NCBI RefSeq assembly: GCF_003626645.1
Contig: NZ_RBAM01000013.1
Span: 1 to 64,000, forward strand
From: Streptomyces klenkii
GTDB lineage: Bacteria; Actinomycetota; Actinomycetes; Streptomycetales; Streptomycetaceae
Reading direction: 5' to 3'
Length of the DNA stretch: 64,000 bases
The translations under genes were made by a program, and so were the position numbers. Below, piece after piece: positions 1 through 8,694 of this stretch (the stretch's first letter is position 1; each line of letters starts with the position of its first letter). The notes beneath the pieces were generated by a model. That model did no database searches, was not told where the DNA came from, and worked only from the letters and a program-made list of their open reading frames with translations.

Positions 1-150
1 TCCATACGGACCGGAGACGGGGTATTTTATAGTCTGGCGTTGACTTTTGGCACGCTGTTGAGTTCTCAAGGAACGGACGCTTCCTTTGTACTCACCCTCT
101 CGGGCTTTCCTCCGGGCGCTTCCCTTCTGTGCTTCACACTCTATCAGGAG
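1..150 (-). promoter_or_regulatory. rRNA operon leader (antitermination boxA region); the 16S gene lies off the left edge
   Basis: Read on the minus strand, this stretch carries the Streptomyces 16S leader sequence, recognised from memory: a GGGAAGCGCCCGGAGGAAAG stretch, then GAGTACAAAGGAAGCGTCC, then the boxA-like GTTCCTTGAGAACTCAACAG (plus-strand 55-74), running into CGTGCCAAAAGTCAACGCC and CCCCGTCTCC at the edge. A TAGAGT -10 hexamer (plus-strand 138-143) lies just upstream; I did not find a good -35. Transcription would run leftward, so a 16S-23S-5S operon should start within a few hundred bases left of base 1. The leader is A/T-richer than the rest of the window, as rrn leaders are. Confidence 0.75.
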
Positions 151-471
151 TTTTTCCGCTCTCTTACCGCTCTGTTTTCCATCCGTACACACAAAAGACA
201 TACGGACACACAGCAGCGGATCCAAGATTGGATCACTTCTGAAGGGTGCTGCCCCCACCTCGCCGGCAGTTGACTGCGGGCCTCGGTCGTGGGCAGGGAT
301 CTGACAGTACATGCCCTCCCCACCCGAGGCAAATCGATTACGCACCGCACACGGCAGGGCCCTCTTCACTCGTGCGGAATCCTCAGTTCCTATGACTTAG
401 GCTTCCGATCAGTGCGCCGTCCAGGACAGGTAGTGACGGCGCGTGACGAATCTCCACCTGGGAGGCTTCCC
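151..471. other. Intergenic region between the rrn leader and crr
   Basis: This is the divergent control region for the leftward rRNA operon and the rightward crr-ptsI operon. It holds A/T-rich tracts near 150-215 that probably belong to the rrn promoter array. I looked for a DasR-type site (consensus near ACTGGTCTAGACCACT), because crr-ptsI is a known DasR target in Streptomyces, but saw no convincing copy. Open frames here look like chance. Confidence 0.4.
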
Positions 472-921
472 ATGACCACCGTGTCGTCCCCGATCGCCGG
501 ACGCGCCATCGGACTCGCGGCAGTGCCCGATCCGGTCTTCTCCGGCGCGATGGTGGGACCCGGTACCGCCGTCGACCCCGTCCGTGAGCCGCACGCCGCG
601 GTCTCCCCCGTAGACGGTGTCATCGTCTCGCTGCACCCGCACGCGTTCGTCGTCGTCGACGCCGAGGGCCACGGCGTGCTGACGCACCTCGGCATCGACA
701 CCGTCCAGCTCAACGGCGAGGGCTTCGAGCTGCTCGTGAACAAGGGTGACACCGTGACCCGCGGCCAGGAGGTCGTGCGCTGGAACCCGGTCGCCGTCGA
801 AGAGGCCGGCAAGTCGCCGGTCTGCCCGATCGTCGCGCTCGAGGCGACCGCCGACTCGCTCGGCGACGTCCGCGAGGACGGCGACGTCAAGGCCGGCGAC
901 CAGCTCTTCAGCTGGCAGTAG
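472..921 (+). CDS. crr: PTS system glucose-type EIIA component (Crr)
   Basis: A 149-residue single-domain phosphocarrier of the PTS. It takes phosphate from HPr and passes it to EIIB domains of sugar permeases. The two family histidines are present: H57 in HPHAF and the phosphorylated H72 in THLGIDTV (equivalent to E. coli H75 and H90). GEGFELLVNKGDTV is also diagnostic. A longer open frame reaches back to 289, but only the ATG at 472 has a ribosome site (GGGAGG) and matches the family N-terminus. ptsI follows after 89 bp. In Streptomyces this pair serves N-acetylglucosamine uptake and is controlled by DasR; that regulation is known from relatives and not visible here. Confidence 0.95.
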   Translation: MTTVSSPIAGRAIGLAAVPDPVFSGAMVGPGTAVDPVREPHAAVSPVDGVIVSLHPHAFVVVDAEGHGVLTHLGIDTVQLNGEGFELLVNKGDTVTRGQEVVRWNPVAVEEAGKSPVCPIVALEATADSLGDVREDGDVKAGDQLFSWQ

Positions 922-927
922 CCGATA

Positions 928-950
928 CCGCTCCCTAAGAAGGGGAGCGG
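928..950 (+). terminator. Hairpin between crr and ptsI (possible attenuator or mRNA-processing stem)
   Basis: CCGCTCCC and GGGAGCGG form an 8-bp perfect stem around a short A-rich loop, 7 bases after the crr stop. No T-run follows, so it is more likely a partial terminator or RNA-stability element that sets the crr:ptsI ratio than a full stop. Confidence 0.4.
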
Positions 951-1010
951 CACGTACGACATCCAACCGCGGCGGCGCGGTCGCCGCCGCATCAACCGGA
1001 GACGGGTGAA

Positions 1011-2681
1011 ATGGAGACAACGCTGCGAGGCGTCGGCGTGAGCCACGGTGTGGCGATCGGCGAGGTCCGGCACATGGGCACGGCGGTGCTGGAGCCGCCG
1101 GCCAAGCAGATTCCGACGGACGAGGCGCCGCGCGAGCAGGGCCGCGCGCGCCAGGCCGTGGAAGCTGTGGCCGCCGACCTCATCGCGCGCGGCAACCTGG
1201 CCGGTGGCGAGGCCCAGCACGTGCTGGAGGCCCAGGCCATGATGGCCCAGGACCCCGAGCTGATGGCCGACGTCGAACGGCGCATCACCGTCGGCAGCAC
1301 CGCGGAGCGCGCGGTGTACGACGCCTTCGCCGCCTACCGCGCGCTGCTCGCCAACGCCGGCGAGTACCTGGCCGGCCGCGTGGCCGACCTGGACGACGTG
1401 CGGAACCGCATCGTCGCGCGCCTGCTGGGCGTGCCGATGCCGGGCGTGCCGGACAGTGACGAGCCCTACGTGCTGATCGCCCGGGACCTGGCTCCCGCCG
1501 ACACGGCGCTGCTGGACCCGACGCTGGTGCTGGGCTTCGTGACCGAGGAGGGCGGGCCGACCAGCCACAGCGCCATCCTGGCGCGGGCGCTCGGGGTGCC
1601 GGCGGTCGTGGCGCTGCCGGGCGCGGGTGAGCTCGCCGAGGGCACGGTGGTGGCCGTGGACGGCAGCACGGGTGACATCTTCGTCGACCCGAGCCCGGAG
1701 AAGCGCGCCGAGCTGATCAAGACGGCCGAGGAGCGCAAGGCGGCGCTGTCGGCGTCGTCCGGCCCGGGTGCGACGTCGGACGGTCACAAGGTGCCGCTGC
1801 TGGCGAACATCGGTGGCCCGGCGGACGTGGCGGCCGCGGTCGAGGCGGGTGCGGAGGGCGTGGGCCTGTTCCGCACCGAGTTCCTCTTCCTGGACGACAG
1901 CGCGAAGGCGCCGTCGGAGGCCAAGCAGGTCGAGGCGTACCGCAAGGTGCTGGAGGCGTTCCCCGAGGGCCGTGTGGTCGTGCGGGTGCTGGACGCGGGC
2001 GCGGACAAGCCGCTGGACTTCCTGACGCCGGCCGATGAGCCGAACCCGGCGCTGGGCGTGCGCGGTCTGCGGACCCTGCTCGACCACCCGGAGGTGCTGC
2101 GCACGCAGCTCACCGCGCTGGCCAAGGCCGCCGAGGGGCTGCCGGTCTACCTCGAGGTCATGGCCCCGATGGTGGCGGACCGCACGGACGCGAAGGCCTT
2201 CGCGGACGCGTGCCGCGAGGCGGGGCTCCAGGCGAAGTTCGGTGCGATGGTGGAGATCCCCTCCGCCGCGCTGCGCGCCCGTTCGATCCTGCAAGAGGTC
2301 GAGTTCCTGTCGCTGGGCACCAACGACCTGGCGCAGTACACGTTCGCGGCCGACCGTCAGGTCGGTGCGGTCTCGCGGCTCCAGGACCCGTGGCAGCCGG
2401 CGCTGCTCGACCTCGTCGCCGCGTCCGCCGAGGCGGCCAAGGCCGAGGGCAAGAGCTGCGGCGTGTGCGGTGAGGCCGCGTCCGACCCGCTGCTGGCCTG
2501 TGTGCTGACCGGTCTGGGCGTGACGAGCCTGTCCATGGGTGCGGCGTCGATTCCGTATGTCCGCGCGACGCTGGCCAAGCACACGCTGGCCCAGTGCGAG
2601 CGTGCCGCTGCCGCGGCCCGTGCGACGGACTCCGCGGAGGAGGCCCGGCTGGCCGCGCAGGCGGTGCTGTCCGGCGAGTGA
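1011..2681 (+). CDS. ptsI: Phosphoenolpyruvate-protein phosphotransferase (PTS Enzyme I)
   Basis: Cytoplasmic Enzyme I, 556 residues. It autophosphorylates from PEP and donates phosphate to HPr, the first step of sugar uptake. The phospho-histidine is H186 in GGPTSHSAILARALG. The C-terminal PEP-binding barrel shows GVGLFRTEFLFL, ANIGGPAD, the metal/PEP signature EFLSLGTNDLAQY and a CGVCGEAA motif near residue 485, which carries the general acid Cys. Length is normal. The ATG follows GGAGACGG. It forms an operon with crr; HPr is not in the window. A strong hairpin closes the operon. Confidence 0.95.
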   Translation: METTLRGVGVSHGVAIGEVRHMGTAVLEPPAKQIPTDEAPREQGRARQAVEAVAADLIARGNLAGGEAQHVLEAQAMMAQDPELMADVERRITVGSTAERAVYDAFAAYRALLANAGEYLAGRVADLDDVRNRIVARLLGVPMPGVPDSDEPYVLIARDLAPADTALLDPTLVLGFVTEEGGPTSHSAILARALGVPAVVALPGAGELAEGTVVAVDGSTGDIFVDPSPEKRAELIKTAEERKAALSASSGPGATSDGHKVPLLANIGGPADVAAAVEAGAEGVGLFRTEFLFLDDSAKAPSEAKQVEAYRKVLEAFPEGRVVVRVLDAGADKPLDFLTPADEPNPALGVRGLRTLLDHPEVLRTQLTALAKAAEGLPVYLEVMAPMVADRTDAKAFADACREAGLQAKFGAMVEIPSAALRARSILQEVEFLSLGTNDLAQYTFAADRQVGAVSRLQDPWQPALLDLVAASAEAAKAEGKSCGVCGEAASDPLLACVLTGLGVTSLSMGAASIPYVRATLAKHTLAQCERAAAAARATDSAEEARLAAQAVLSGE

Positions 2682-2712
2682 GCCGGCCGTCGCCGTAGCG
2701 ATGCTGTGAGGT

Positions 2713-2744
2713 GAAGGGTGTCCCGCCGTGGCGGGGCACCCTTC
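2713..2744 (+). terminator. Intrinsic terminator after ptsI
   Basis: A 14-bp stem (GAAGGGTGTCCCGC with GCGGGGCACCCTTC, one G-U pair) with a CGTG loop sits between ptsI and the convergent gene ending at 2772. It can serve both strands. The T-run is poor, as is usual in Streptomyces. Confidence 0.8.
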
Positions 2745-2771
2745 GCTCGTTGTCGGCCCCGCTCCGGCGTC

Positions 2772-3779
2772 TCATTCGTCCAGAGGCAGCCCCGCGCGGT
2801 AGTCGACGCCGGGCTCCGGTGGTACGGGTTCGCCGGTGCGGGCATCGGTGCAGTAGGCGGCGAAGACTTCCGCTTCGGTCAGCGGGTGGAGCCTGCCGCC
2901 GGCCTTGAGGTTCCAGCCGCGGACGGTGTCGCGCCGGCCGGGCAGGGTGCTGCGCAGGACGACTCCCCCGGGCCGGTCCGTGGCGATGCCCGCCGCGAGG
3001 ACCGTGCAGAACAGGAGGGCGGCCGCCTCGCCGAGGTGCAGCAGGCCGTCGTCGCGGGTCTCGGTGCGGAGGGCGGCGACGAGCGGCGCCGGTCCTTCGG
3101 CCGGGACGCTGCACACGAGGTGGTGGGTGCCGGGGCCGGCCGCTTCGATGATGCGGCGCAGGAGTGCGGTGGCCCGGGCGAAGGCGGCGCGGCCGGTGTC
3201 CTGGCCGCAGGAGTCGCAGTCGCCGCGGGTGAGCAGGGCGGAGGCGTACTCCCAGGTGGCCTGTTGTTCCGCTTCGGCGACGAGGCGGGGCAGCAGGCGG
3301 GCGAGGGGCTGGCCCTCGTAGGTGACCTTGGTGCCGGCGGCGGCGACCTCCGCGGTGTAGCGCGTGCGGCTGGCCGGGGTGTCGGGGTCGAGGCGGGACT
3401 CGGTGCAGAACTCCTCGTAGCCGGCGGGGTCGAAGAGGGCGACGCTCGTGTGCGTGCCCCGGGCGGCGAACTCGCGCAGCAGGCCTTCCATCTGCCGCAT
3501 GTACGTGGCGTGGTCGTCGAAGGTGAAGCTCGCGTAGCCCTGCATGGCCGCGAAGTCCTCCGCGCCGGCCAGGACGGCCACGGTGCCGGGGACTTCGCTG
3601 CGCAGGCGTCGCCGGGCACTCACCATGCGCCGTGCGGTGGGCGGTCTCTTCCTGCCGTCCCGCTGCCGGGGTCCGGTGTGCGGCCGCTTCCCGGCCGGAG
3701 TGCGCTTCCTTCCCCCGCTGCCGCCCCCGGTGCGGTCCCCGTCCGACGGCCGTCCTCTTCCGTTGCTCGTGTGCGCCAT
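2772..3779 (-). CDS. Hypothetical protein, downstream partner of the MFS gene
   Basis: A 335-residue soluble protein I do not recognise. Residues 1-55 are basic and low-complexity (many R/K/G/P). The body (about 60-335) is alpha/beta-like, with a CDSCGQDTG motif near residue 185 that could bind metal, and FDDHATYMRQ and FDPAGYEEF segments. The ATG at 3779 has a strong ribosome site (GGGGGAGAC) and begins 24 bp after the MFS stop, so the two genes are probably cotranscribed and the basic N-terminus is real. M52 is an alternative start. No membrane segments or signal peptide. Confidence 0.7.
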   Translation of the reverse strand: MAHTSNGRGRPSDGDRTGGGSGGRKRTPAGKRPHTGPRQRDGRKRPPTARRMVSARRRLRSEVPGTVAVLAGAEDFAAMQGYASFTFDDHATYMRQMEGLLREFAARGTHTSVALFDPAGYEEFCTESRLDPDTPASRTRYTAEVAAAGTKVTYEGQPLARLLPRLVAEAEQQATWEYASALLTRGDCDSCGQDTGRAAFARATALLRRIIEAAGPGTHHLVCSVPAEGPAPLVAALRTETRDDGLLHLGEAAALLFCTVLAAGIATDRPGGVVLRSTLPGRRDTVRGWNLKAGGRLHPLTEAEVFAAYCTDARTGEPVPPEPGVDYRAGLPLDE

Positions 3780-3803
3780 CTGTCTCCCCCTCAGCGCGTG
3801 TGA

Positions 3804-5072
3804 TCAGTGCTCACTCACCGTAAGGCGGGGCACTGACATTGCGGTCTCGTCATCGTCGCGGGTGAGCCTGCGCTGGGCGAGGCAGATGACGGCGAGACCT
3901 GTGCCGAGGCCGAGCCAGCCGAGGGGGCCCACTGCGATGGCGCCGGTCACGACCAGGGGGCCGGCGCTGCGCTGGGCGGCTTGTGCGAGGCCGTGGACGC
4001 CGAGGTAGGCGCCCTGGGCCGTGGGCGGTGCGAGGGCTACGGACAGTTCCCAGGACACGGTGGCGTGGAGCATCTCGGCGACGGTGAAGGCGGTCGCGGC
4101 CAGGGTCAGTGCCGTTGCGGCGAGCCAGCGGTTGCCGGTGGCCGAGGCGGCGAGGGCGGCTCCGCCCGCGAGGTAGGCCGCGGCCAGGGGGACCAGTGCG
4201 CTGCGTGCCTTCGTCACGGTCGTGCCGAAGCGGGCGAAGGGGACCTGGAAGCAGACGACGAGGACGTTGTTGAGGACGAGGAGGAGGGGAATGGCCTGGT
4301 GCGGGAGGGTCGTTGCCGTGACCGCCCACAGGGCGAGGCCGATCTGGAAGACGGAGTCGTCGAGGAAGAGGACGGCTTCGGTGGCGGTGTAGGTGAGGTA
4401 GCGGCGGTCACGCCAGGGGCTGCGCGCCGGGGCGGGGTGGGCCTGCGCCATGGCCGCGGTGTCCGCACCGGTACGGGCGCCGTTCGTGGCCACGATCCGG
4501 GCCGGCGACGGTGGTTCGCCGCAGCGCAGGGTGAGGAGGGCGATGGCGGCGAAAGACAGGGCGTCGCCGGTCAGCAGCCAGCGGTAGACGGCGGTCGTTC
4601 CTGTGGTGAGGGCCGCGGCCGCGACGAGTCCGCCGACGGCCCAGCCCAGGTTGGAGGCGGTGCGGTTGATGGCCTGGTAGCGGCTGCGGTCGGGGCCGGC
4701 GATGCGTGTCGCGTAGAGCTTGGTGAGGACGGAGGAGGCGCGGTCGCCGAGGCTGCCGACGGCGGTGACGGCGATCAGGAGCCGGAGGTCCGTGGTGGTG
4801 AGGAGGGTGAGAGAGGCGACGGCGCGGAGGACTTGGACGGCGGCGAGCAGCGGCCGGAGGGGGACGCGGTCGGCGAGGAGGCCGCCGAGGGGCGGGCCGG
4901 CGATGCCGACGGCGCCGGAGACGCCGAGCAGCAGGCCGATCTCGGCCGTGCGGAGTCCGGCGACGTAGGTGAAGTACAGGGCCGCGGTGGCCGCCCAGAG
5001 GCCGGAGCCGGCCTTGTCGACGAAGGTGACGGCCAGCATGCGGCGGCCGTCCCGTCCCCCCGGTATCTGCAT
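3804..5072 (-). CDS. Major facilitator superfamily transporter
   Basis: A 422-residue integral membrane protein with about 12 hydrophobic helices and an MFS loop signature near residues 60-75 (GGLLADRVPLRPLL). Probably a drug or metabolite exporter; substrate unknown. The start at 5072 (Met-Gln-Ile-Pro) follows a GGGGGATCAG ribosome site; the longer frame upstream overlaps the divergent regulator and is spurious. Only 49 bp separates it from the MocR-type gene, so that regulator probably controls it. The hypothetical gene ending at 2772 lies 24 bp downstream in the same operon. Confidence 0.85.
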   Translation of the reverse strand: MQIPGGRDGRRMLAVTFVDKAGSGLWAATAALYFTYVAGLRTAEIGLLLGVSGAVGIAGPPLGGLLADRVPLRPLLAAVQVLRAVASLTLLTTTDLRLLIAVTAVGSLGDRASSVLTKLYATRIAGPDRSRYQAINRTASNLGWAVGGLVAAAALTTGTTAVYRWLLTGDALSFAAIALLTLRCGEPPSPARIVATNGARTGADTAAMAQAHPAPARSPWRDRRYLTYTATEAVLFLDDSVFQIGLALWAVTATTLPHQAIPLLLVLNNVLVVCFQVPFARFGTTVTKARSALVPLAAAYLAGGAALAASATGNRWLAATALTLAATAFTVAEMLHATVSWELSVALAPPTAQGAYLGVHGLAQAAQRSAGPLVVTGAIAVGPLGWLGLGTGLAVICLAQRRLTRDDDETAMSVPRLTVSEH

Positions 5073-5085
5073 GTGCTGATCCCCC

Positions 5086-5121
5086 TTGACCCGGATATTG
5101 TATTGATACATACTCAGATCT
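5086..5121 (+). promoter_or_regulatory. Promoter and operator of the MocR-type gene, overlapping the divergent MFS control region
   Basis: TTGACC (5086-5091) and CATACT (5109-5114), 17 bp apart, make a plausible promoter whose start point would fall at about 5121-5122, the GTG start codon itself; no ribosome site precedes that GTG, so a leaderless mRNA is likely. A palindrome TGTAT-TG-ATACA (5099-5110) lies in the spacer and reaches the -10 hexamer, ideally placed for autoregulation and for control of the MFS gene. Confidence 0.5.
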
Positions 5122-6444
5122 GTGGCAACACAATATGAGATCACCGGTACGAACGCCAAGGGGATTGCCGCGTCCATCGAGCGCGGCGTCGCCGACGGCG
5201 CCCTGACTCCCGGGAGTTCGCTCCCCCCGGTGCGCGCGCTCGCCGAGCGGCTCGGCGTGAGCCCGGGCACGGTCGCCACCACGTACAAGGAGCTGCGCCG
5301 CCGGGGCATCGTCGTCACGCGCGGGCGCGGCGGCACGGTGGTGGCCGAGGCCCCCGCGGTCGCCTCCCGGCGCCCGCCGAAGGTGCCGGAAGGGCTTCGC
5401 GACCTGGCGGGCGGCCACCCCGACCCGGCCTTCCTGCCGGAGCCGGTGCCGCCCGCACGGGTCGCGGGCGCGGCGCGCTCGCACCGGGCGGCGCCGCGGC
5501 TGGCCCGGCTGGAGGAGATCACCCGCGCCTGGTACGAGCGCGACGGCGTCCCGTCCGCGCACGTGACCTTCGCGCACAGTGCGCTCGACTGCGTGGCGCG
5601 GCTGCTCTCCACCGAGCTCCGCCCCGGTGACGCGGTGGCGATGGAGGACCCCGGCTACCACCACATGCTGGACCTCGTGCCGGCGCTCGGCCTGCGGATC
5701 GTGCCGGTCGCGGTGGACGACGAGGGGATGCGGCCGGAGGAGCTGCGGGCCGCCGTGCGCGGCGGGGTGCGGGCCGTCATTTGCAGCCCCCGGTCACAGA
5801 ATCCGTACGGGGGCTGCTTCACCGCCTCGCGCCGGGACGCCCTGGCCGCGGTGCTCGCGGAGGCGCCGGAGGTCCTGGTGATCGAGAACGACTACGCCGC
5901 GGAGGTCTGCGGCGCCCCGTTGCACAGCCTGACCGCCGGGGGCGGGCTGCCGCGCTGGGCCCAGGTCCGCACGGTCACCAAGCACTTGGGGCCCGATCTG
6001 CGCTGGGCGGCGGTGGCGTGCGACGCGACGACGCTGGCGCGGCACGACGGGCGGCTGCTGCTGACATCCGGCTGGGTCAGCCACCTGCTCCAGGAGACCG
6101 TGGCCGGGCTGCTGACCGATCCGTCGGCCCTGGCCCTGGTCGCGGAGGCCCGCACCGCCTACACCGCTCGGCGCGAGGCGCTGATCGGGGAGCTGGCCCG
6201 GCGCGGGATTTCCGCGCACGGGCGGGGCGGGCTGCACGTGTGGGTGCCGGTACGGGATGAGGCGGCCGTGGTCAGCGGGTTGCGGTCGGCGGGGTGGTGG
6301 GTGGCCGCGGGGGCGCGGTTCCGGATCGGGACGGCTCCCGGGGTGCGGATCACTACGGCGGATCTGCGACCGCAGGAGGCGGAGCGGCTTGCGGCCGATT
6401 TCGCCGCGGTGCTGGGTGAGGCGCAGGCTACGTACGGGGGGTAG
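5122..6444 (+). CDS. MocR-family regulator (GntR-type DNA-binding domain fused to aminotransferase fold)
   Basis: 440 residues. A winged-helix domain (about 1-75; LPPVRALAERLGVSPGTVATTYKEL) is followed by a fold-type I PLP-dependent aminotransferase-like domain. The expected PLP lysine is K287 in TVTKHLGPDLR, and the NPYGG and ENDYAAE motifs of PLP binding are present. Such proteins sense PLP or amino-compound ligands and control a divergent gene, here the MFS exporter. The GTG start is probably leaderless. The 3' end overlaps the convergent acetoacetyl-CoA synthetase gene by 17 bp. Confidence 0.88.
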   Translation: MATQYEITGTNAKGIAASIERGVADGALTPGSSLPPVRALAERLGVSPGTVATTYKELRRRGIVVTRGRGGTVVAEAPAVASRRPPKVPEGLRDLAGGHPDPAFLPEPVPPARVAGAARSHRAAPRLARLEEITRAWYERDGVPSAHVTFAHSALDCVARLLSTELRPGDAVAMEDPGYHHMLDLVPALGLRIVPVAVDDEGMRPEELRAAVRGGVRAVICSPRSQNPYGGCFTASRRDALAAVLAEAPEVLVIENDYAAEVCGAPLHSLTAGGGLPRWAQVRTVTKHLGPDLRWAAVACDATTLARHDGRLLLTSGWVSHLLQETVAGLLTDPSALALVAEARTAYTARREALIGELARRGISAHGRGGLHVWVPVRDEAAVVSGLRSAGWWVAAGARFRIGTAPGVRITTADLRPQEAERLAADFAAVLGEAQATYGG

Positions 6445-8446
6445 GGCGTTCGCGGCCCAGCTCCTCGTAGAACTTCAGCAGGTCCGCGTTGTCCACCGAG
6501 CCCGGGTTGACCGCCTTTTCCAGGGGCGTGCCCTGGAGGAGGCGCTTGACCGGGACCTCGATCCGCTTGCCGGTGAGGGTGTGCGGGATCGCCGGGACCT
6601 CGATGACCTCGTCGGGGACGTGGCGCGGTGAGAGGTTCTCGCGGATGGTGCGCTTGATGCGGTCCAGCAGCGCGTCGTCCAGCCGGGCGCCCGGCGCGAG
6701 GTGGACGAAGAGCGGCATCCAGTAGCCGCCGTCCGGCTGTTCGGCGCCGATGACGAGGGACTCGCGGATCTCGGGGAGCCGTTCGACGACCTCGTAGATG
6801 TCGGCGGAGCCCATGCGGACGCCCTGCCGGTTGAGGGTGGAGTCGGAGCGGCCGTGGATGATGACGCTGCCGCGCGAGGTGAGGGTGATCCAGTCGCCGT
6901 GCCGCCAGACGCCGGGGAACATCTCGAAGTAGCTCTCGCGGTAGCGGGTGCCCTCGGGGTCGTTCCAGAACCGGATCGGCATCGACGGCATGGGCTTGGT
7001 GACGACCAGCTCGCCGACCTCGTCGGTGACGGGCTTGCCGTGCGGGTCCCAGGCCTGGAGGCCGGTGCCGAGGCAGGGGGCCTGGAGCTCGCCGATGTGG
7101 ACCGGGAGGGTCGGCACGGCGCCCGCGAAGCAGCTGCACACGTCCGTGCCGCCGCTGACGGAGGCGATCCACATGTCTTCCGACACCTCGTCGTGGATCC
7201 AGCGGAATCCGTCGGGCGGCAGCGGCGAGCCCGTCGTGGCGACGCACTTGACGCGCGAGAGGTCGAAGTCCCGGCCGGGGTGGACGCCGGCCTTGCGGCA
7301 GGCCATGACGTACGCGGCGGAGGTGCCGTAGAGGGTCGTTCCGGTGCGCTCGGCGACGCGCCACTGGGCGCCGGTGTCGGGGTGGCCGGGGCTGCCGTCG
7401 TAGAGGACGACGGTCGCGCCCACGAGGAGGCCGGAGACGAGGAAGTTCCACATCATCCAGCCGGTGGAGGTGTACCAGAAGAAGCGGTCGCCGGGGCCGA
7501 GGTCGCAGTGCAGGGAGAGCTGCTTGAGGTGTTCGACGAGGATGCCGCCCTGGGACTGGACGATGGCCTTGGGCAGGCCGGTGGTGCCCGAGGAGTACAG
7601 CACCCACAGCGGGTGGTCGAAGGGGACCTGCTCGAAGACGGGCTCCGTCTCCGCCGCGACCAGGGCGTCCCACTCCAGAGCGCCTTCGGGGGCCGGGGTG
7701 CCCAGCAGCGGGATGTGGACGACGGCGCGCAGCGTGGGCAGGCCGGCGCGGAGTTCGGCGACGGTGCCGGCGCGCTCGTGCTCCTTGCCGCCGTAGCGGT
7801 AGCCGTCGACGGTGAACAGGACGACGGGCTCGACCTGCTGGAAGCGGTCGAGGACGCTGCGGGCGCCGAAGTCGGGCGCGCAGGAGGTCCACACGCCGCC
7901 GACGGCCGCGGTGGCGAGGAAGGCGACGACGGCCTGCGGGATGTTGGGCAGGTAGCCGCTGACGCGGTCGCCGGGGCGCACGCCGAGGCGGCGCAGTTCG
8001 GCGGCGAGCGAGCCGACCTGCCGGCGCAGCTCCGCCCAGCCGACGGGGCGCGGGTCGTGGGTCTCGTCGACGGCGAGCAGGGCCGGTTCGCCGGCCCGTG
8101 CGGGGTCCTCGGCGGCGCGCAGGGCGTGCTCGGCGTAGTTGAGGGTGGCGCCGGGGAACCAGCGGGCGCCGGGCATGGCCGGGTCGGCGAGGACGCGCTC
8201 GTAGGGGTGGGAGAAACGGACGCCGGACCATGCGGTGAAGGCCTGCCAGAACGTCTCCAGCTCGTCGACGGACCAGCGGTGGAGCGCGGCGTAGCTCGCG
8301 GCGGGGTCGCCGGGGACGGCGGCCGGGGCGCCGTGCCGCTCGGCGGCCCACTGCTGGAAGCGGGTGACCTGTGCGCGGGCGATGCGTTCCGGGCCGGGGC
8401 TCCAGAGGGGCTCCGGGCTGCCGGTGTGCTGCGGTGCGGTGGTCAT
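6428..8446 (-). CDS. Acetoacetyl-CoA synthetase (acetoacetate-CoA ligase)
   Basis: 672 residues of the ANL adenylate-forming superfamily. It activates acetoacetate with ATP and CoA. The AMP-binding loop is LYSSGTTGLPKAIVQSQGG; the family-specific ESYFEMFPGVWRHGDW and IIHGRSDSTLNRQGVRMGSA stretches and the C-terminal TGKRIEVPVK lysine motif are present. N-terminal WFPGATLNYAEH is typical of the acetoacetyl-CoA subfamily, against plain acetyl-CoA synthetase. The ATG at 8446 follows GGGAGCAGTC; longer frames upstream are not supported. It stands alone on this strand. Role: ketone-body or leucine breakdown products entering acetyl-CoA metabolism. Confidence 0.92.
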   Translation of the reverse strand: MTTAPQHTGSPEPLWSPGPERIARAQVTRFQQWAAERHGAPAAVPGDPAASYAALHRWSVDELETFWQAFTAWSGVRFSHPYERVLADPAMPGARWFPGATLNYAEHALRAAEDPARAGEPALLAVDETHDPRPVGWAELRRQVGSLAAELRRLGVRPGDRVSGYLPNIPQAVVAFLATAAVGGVWTSCAPDFGARSVLDRFQQVEPVVLFTVDGYRYGGKEHERAGTVAELRAGLPTLRAVVHIPLLGTPAPEGALEWDALVAAETEPVFEQVPFDHPLWVLYSSGTTGLPKAIVQSQGGILVEHLKQLSLHCDLGPGDRFFWYTSTGWMMWNFLVSGLLVGATVVLYDGSPGHPDTGAQWRVAERTGTTLYGTSAAYVMACRKAGVHPGRDFDLSRVKCVATTGSPLPPDGFRWIHDEVSEDMWIASVSGGTDVCSCFAGAVPTLPVHIGELQAPCLGTGLQAWDPHGKPVTDEVGELVVTKPMPSMPIRFWNDPEGTRYRESYFEMFPGVWRHGDWITLTSRGSVIIHGRSDSTLNRQGVRMGSADIYEVVERLPEIRESLVIGAEQPDGGYWMPLFVHLAPGARLDDALLDRIKRTIRENLSPRHVPDEVIEVPAIPHTLTGKRIEVPVKRLLQGTPLEKAVNPGSVDNADLLKFYEELGRERPTPRT

Positions 8447-8694
8447 GACTGCTCCCGGGCTCCTGCGCGTCGTGGGCGGTGCCGCGCACGGCCGGGTGAG
8501 CGCATGGCGCGGCTGAGCAAGGACGATGCCACGTGATCGACTCCTGCACCAGAGCCGGTGGCGTACATCTCCTTCGCCCTGCTCCCTCACCCGCCGCCCC
8601 GCCACGCGTCATGTGTGCGCAGGTCCTCCCTGCGTGGGTGAACGCCGTCTGAACGCAGGGCGCCGGCGATCGTGCGGGTGGCAGGCTGAGCAGC

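Noticed and set aside
300..471. A DasR site upstream of crr
   Set aside because: Expected from known biology, but no sequence here matches the site convincingly.
390..2582. A 730-codon minus-strand frame opposite crr and ptsI
   Set aside because: Arg/His-rich antisense shadow of two confidently assigned genes.
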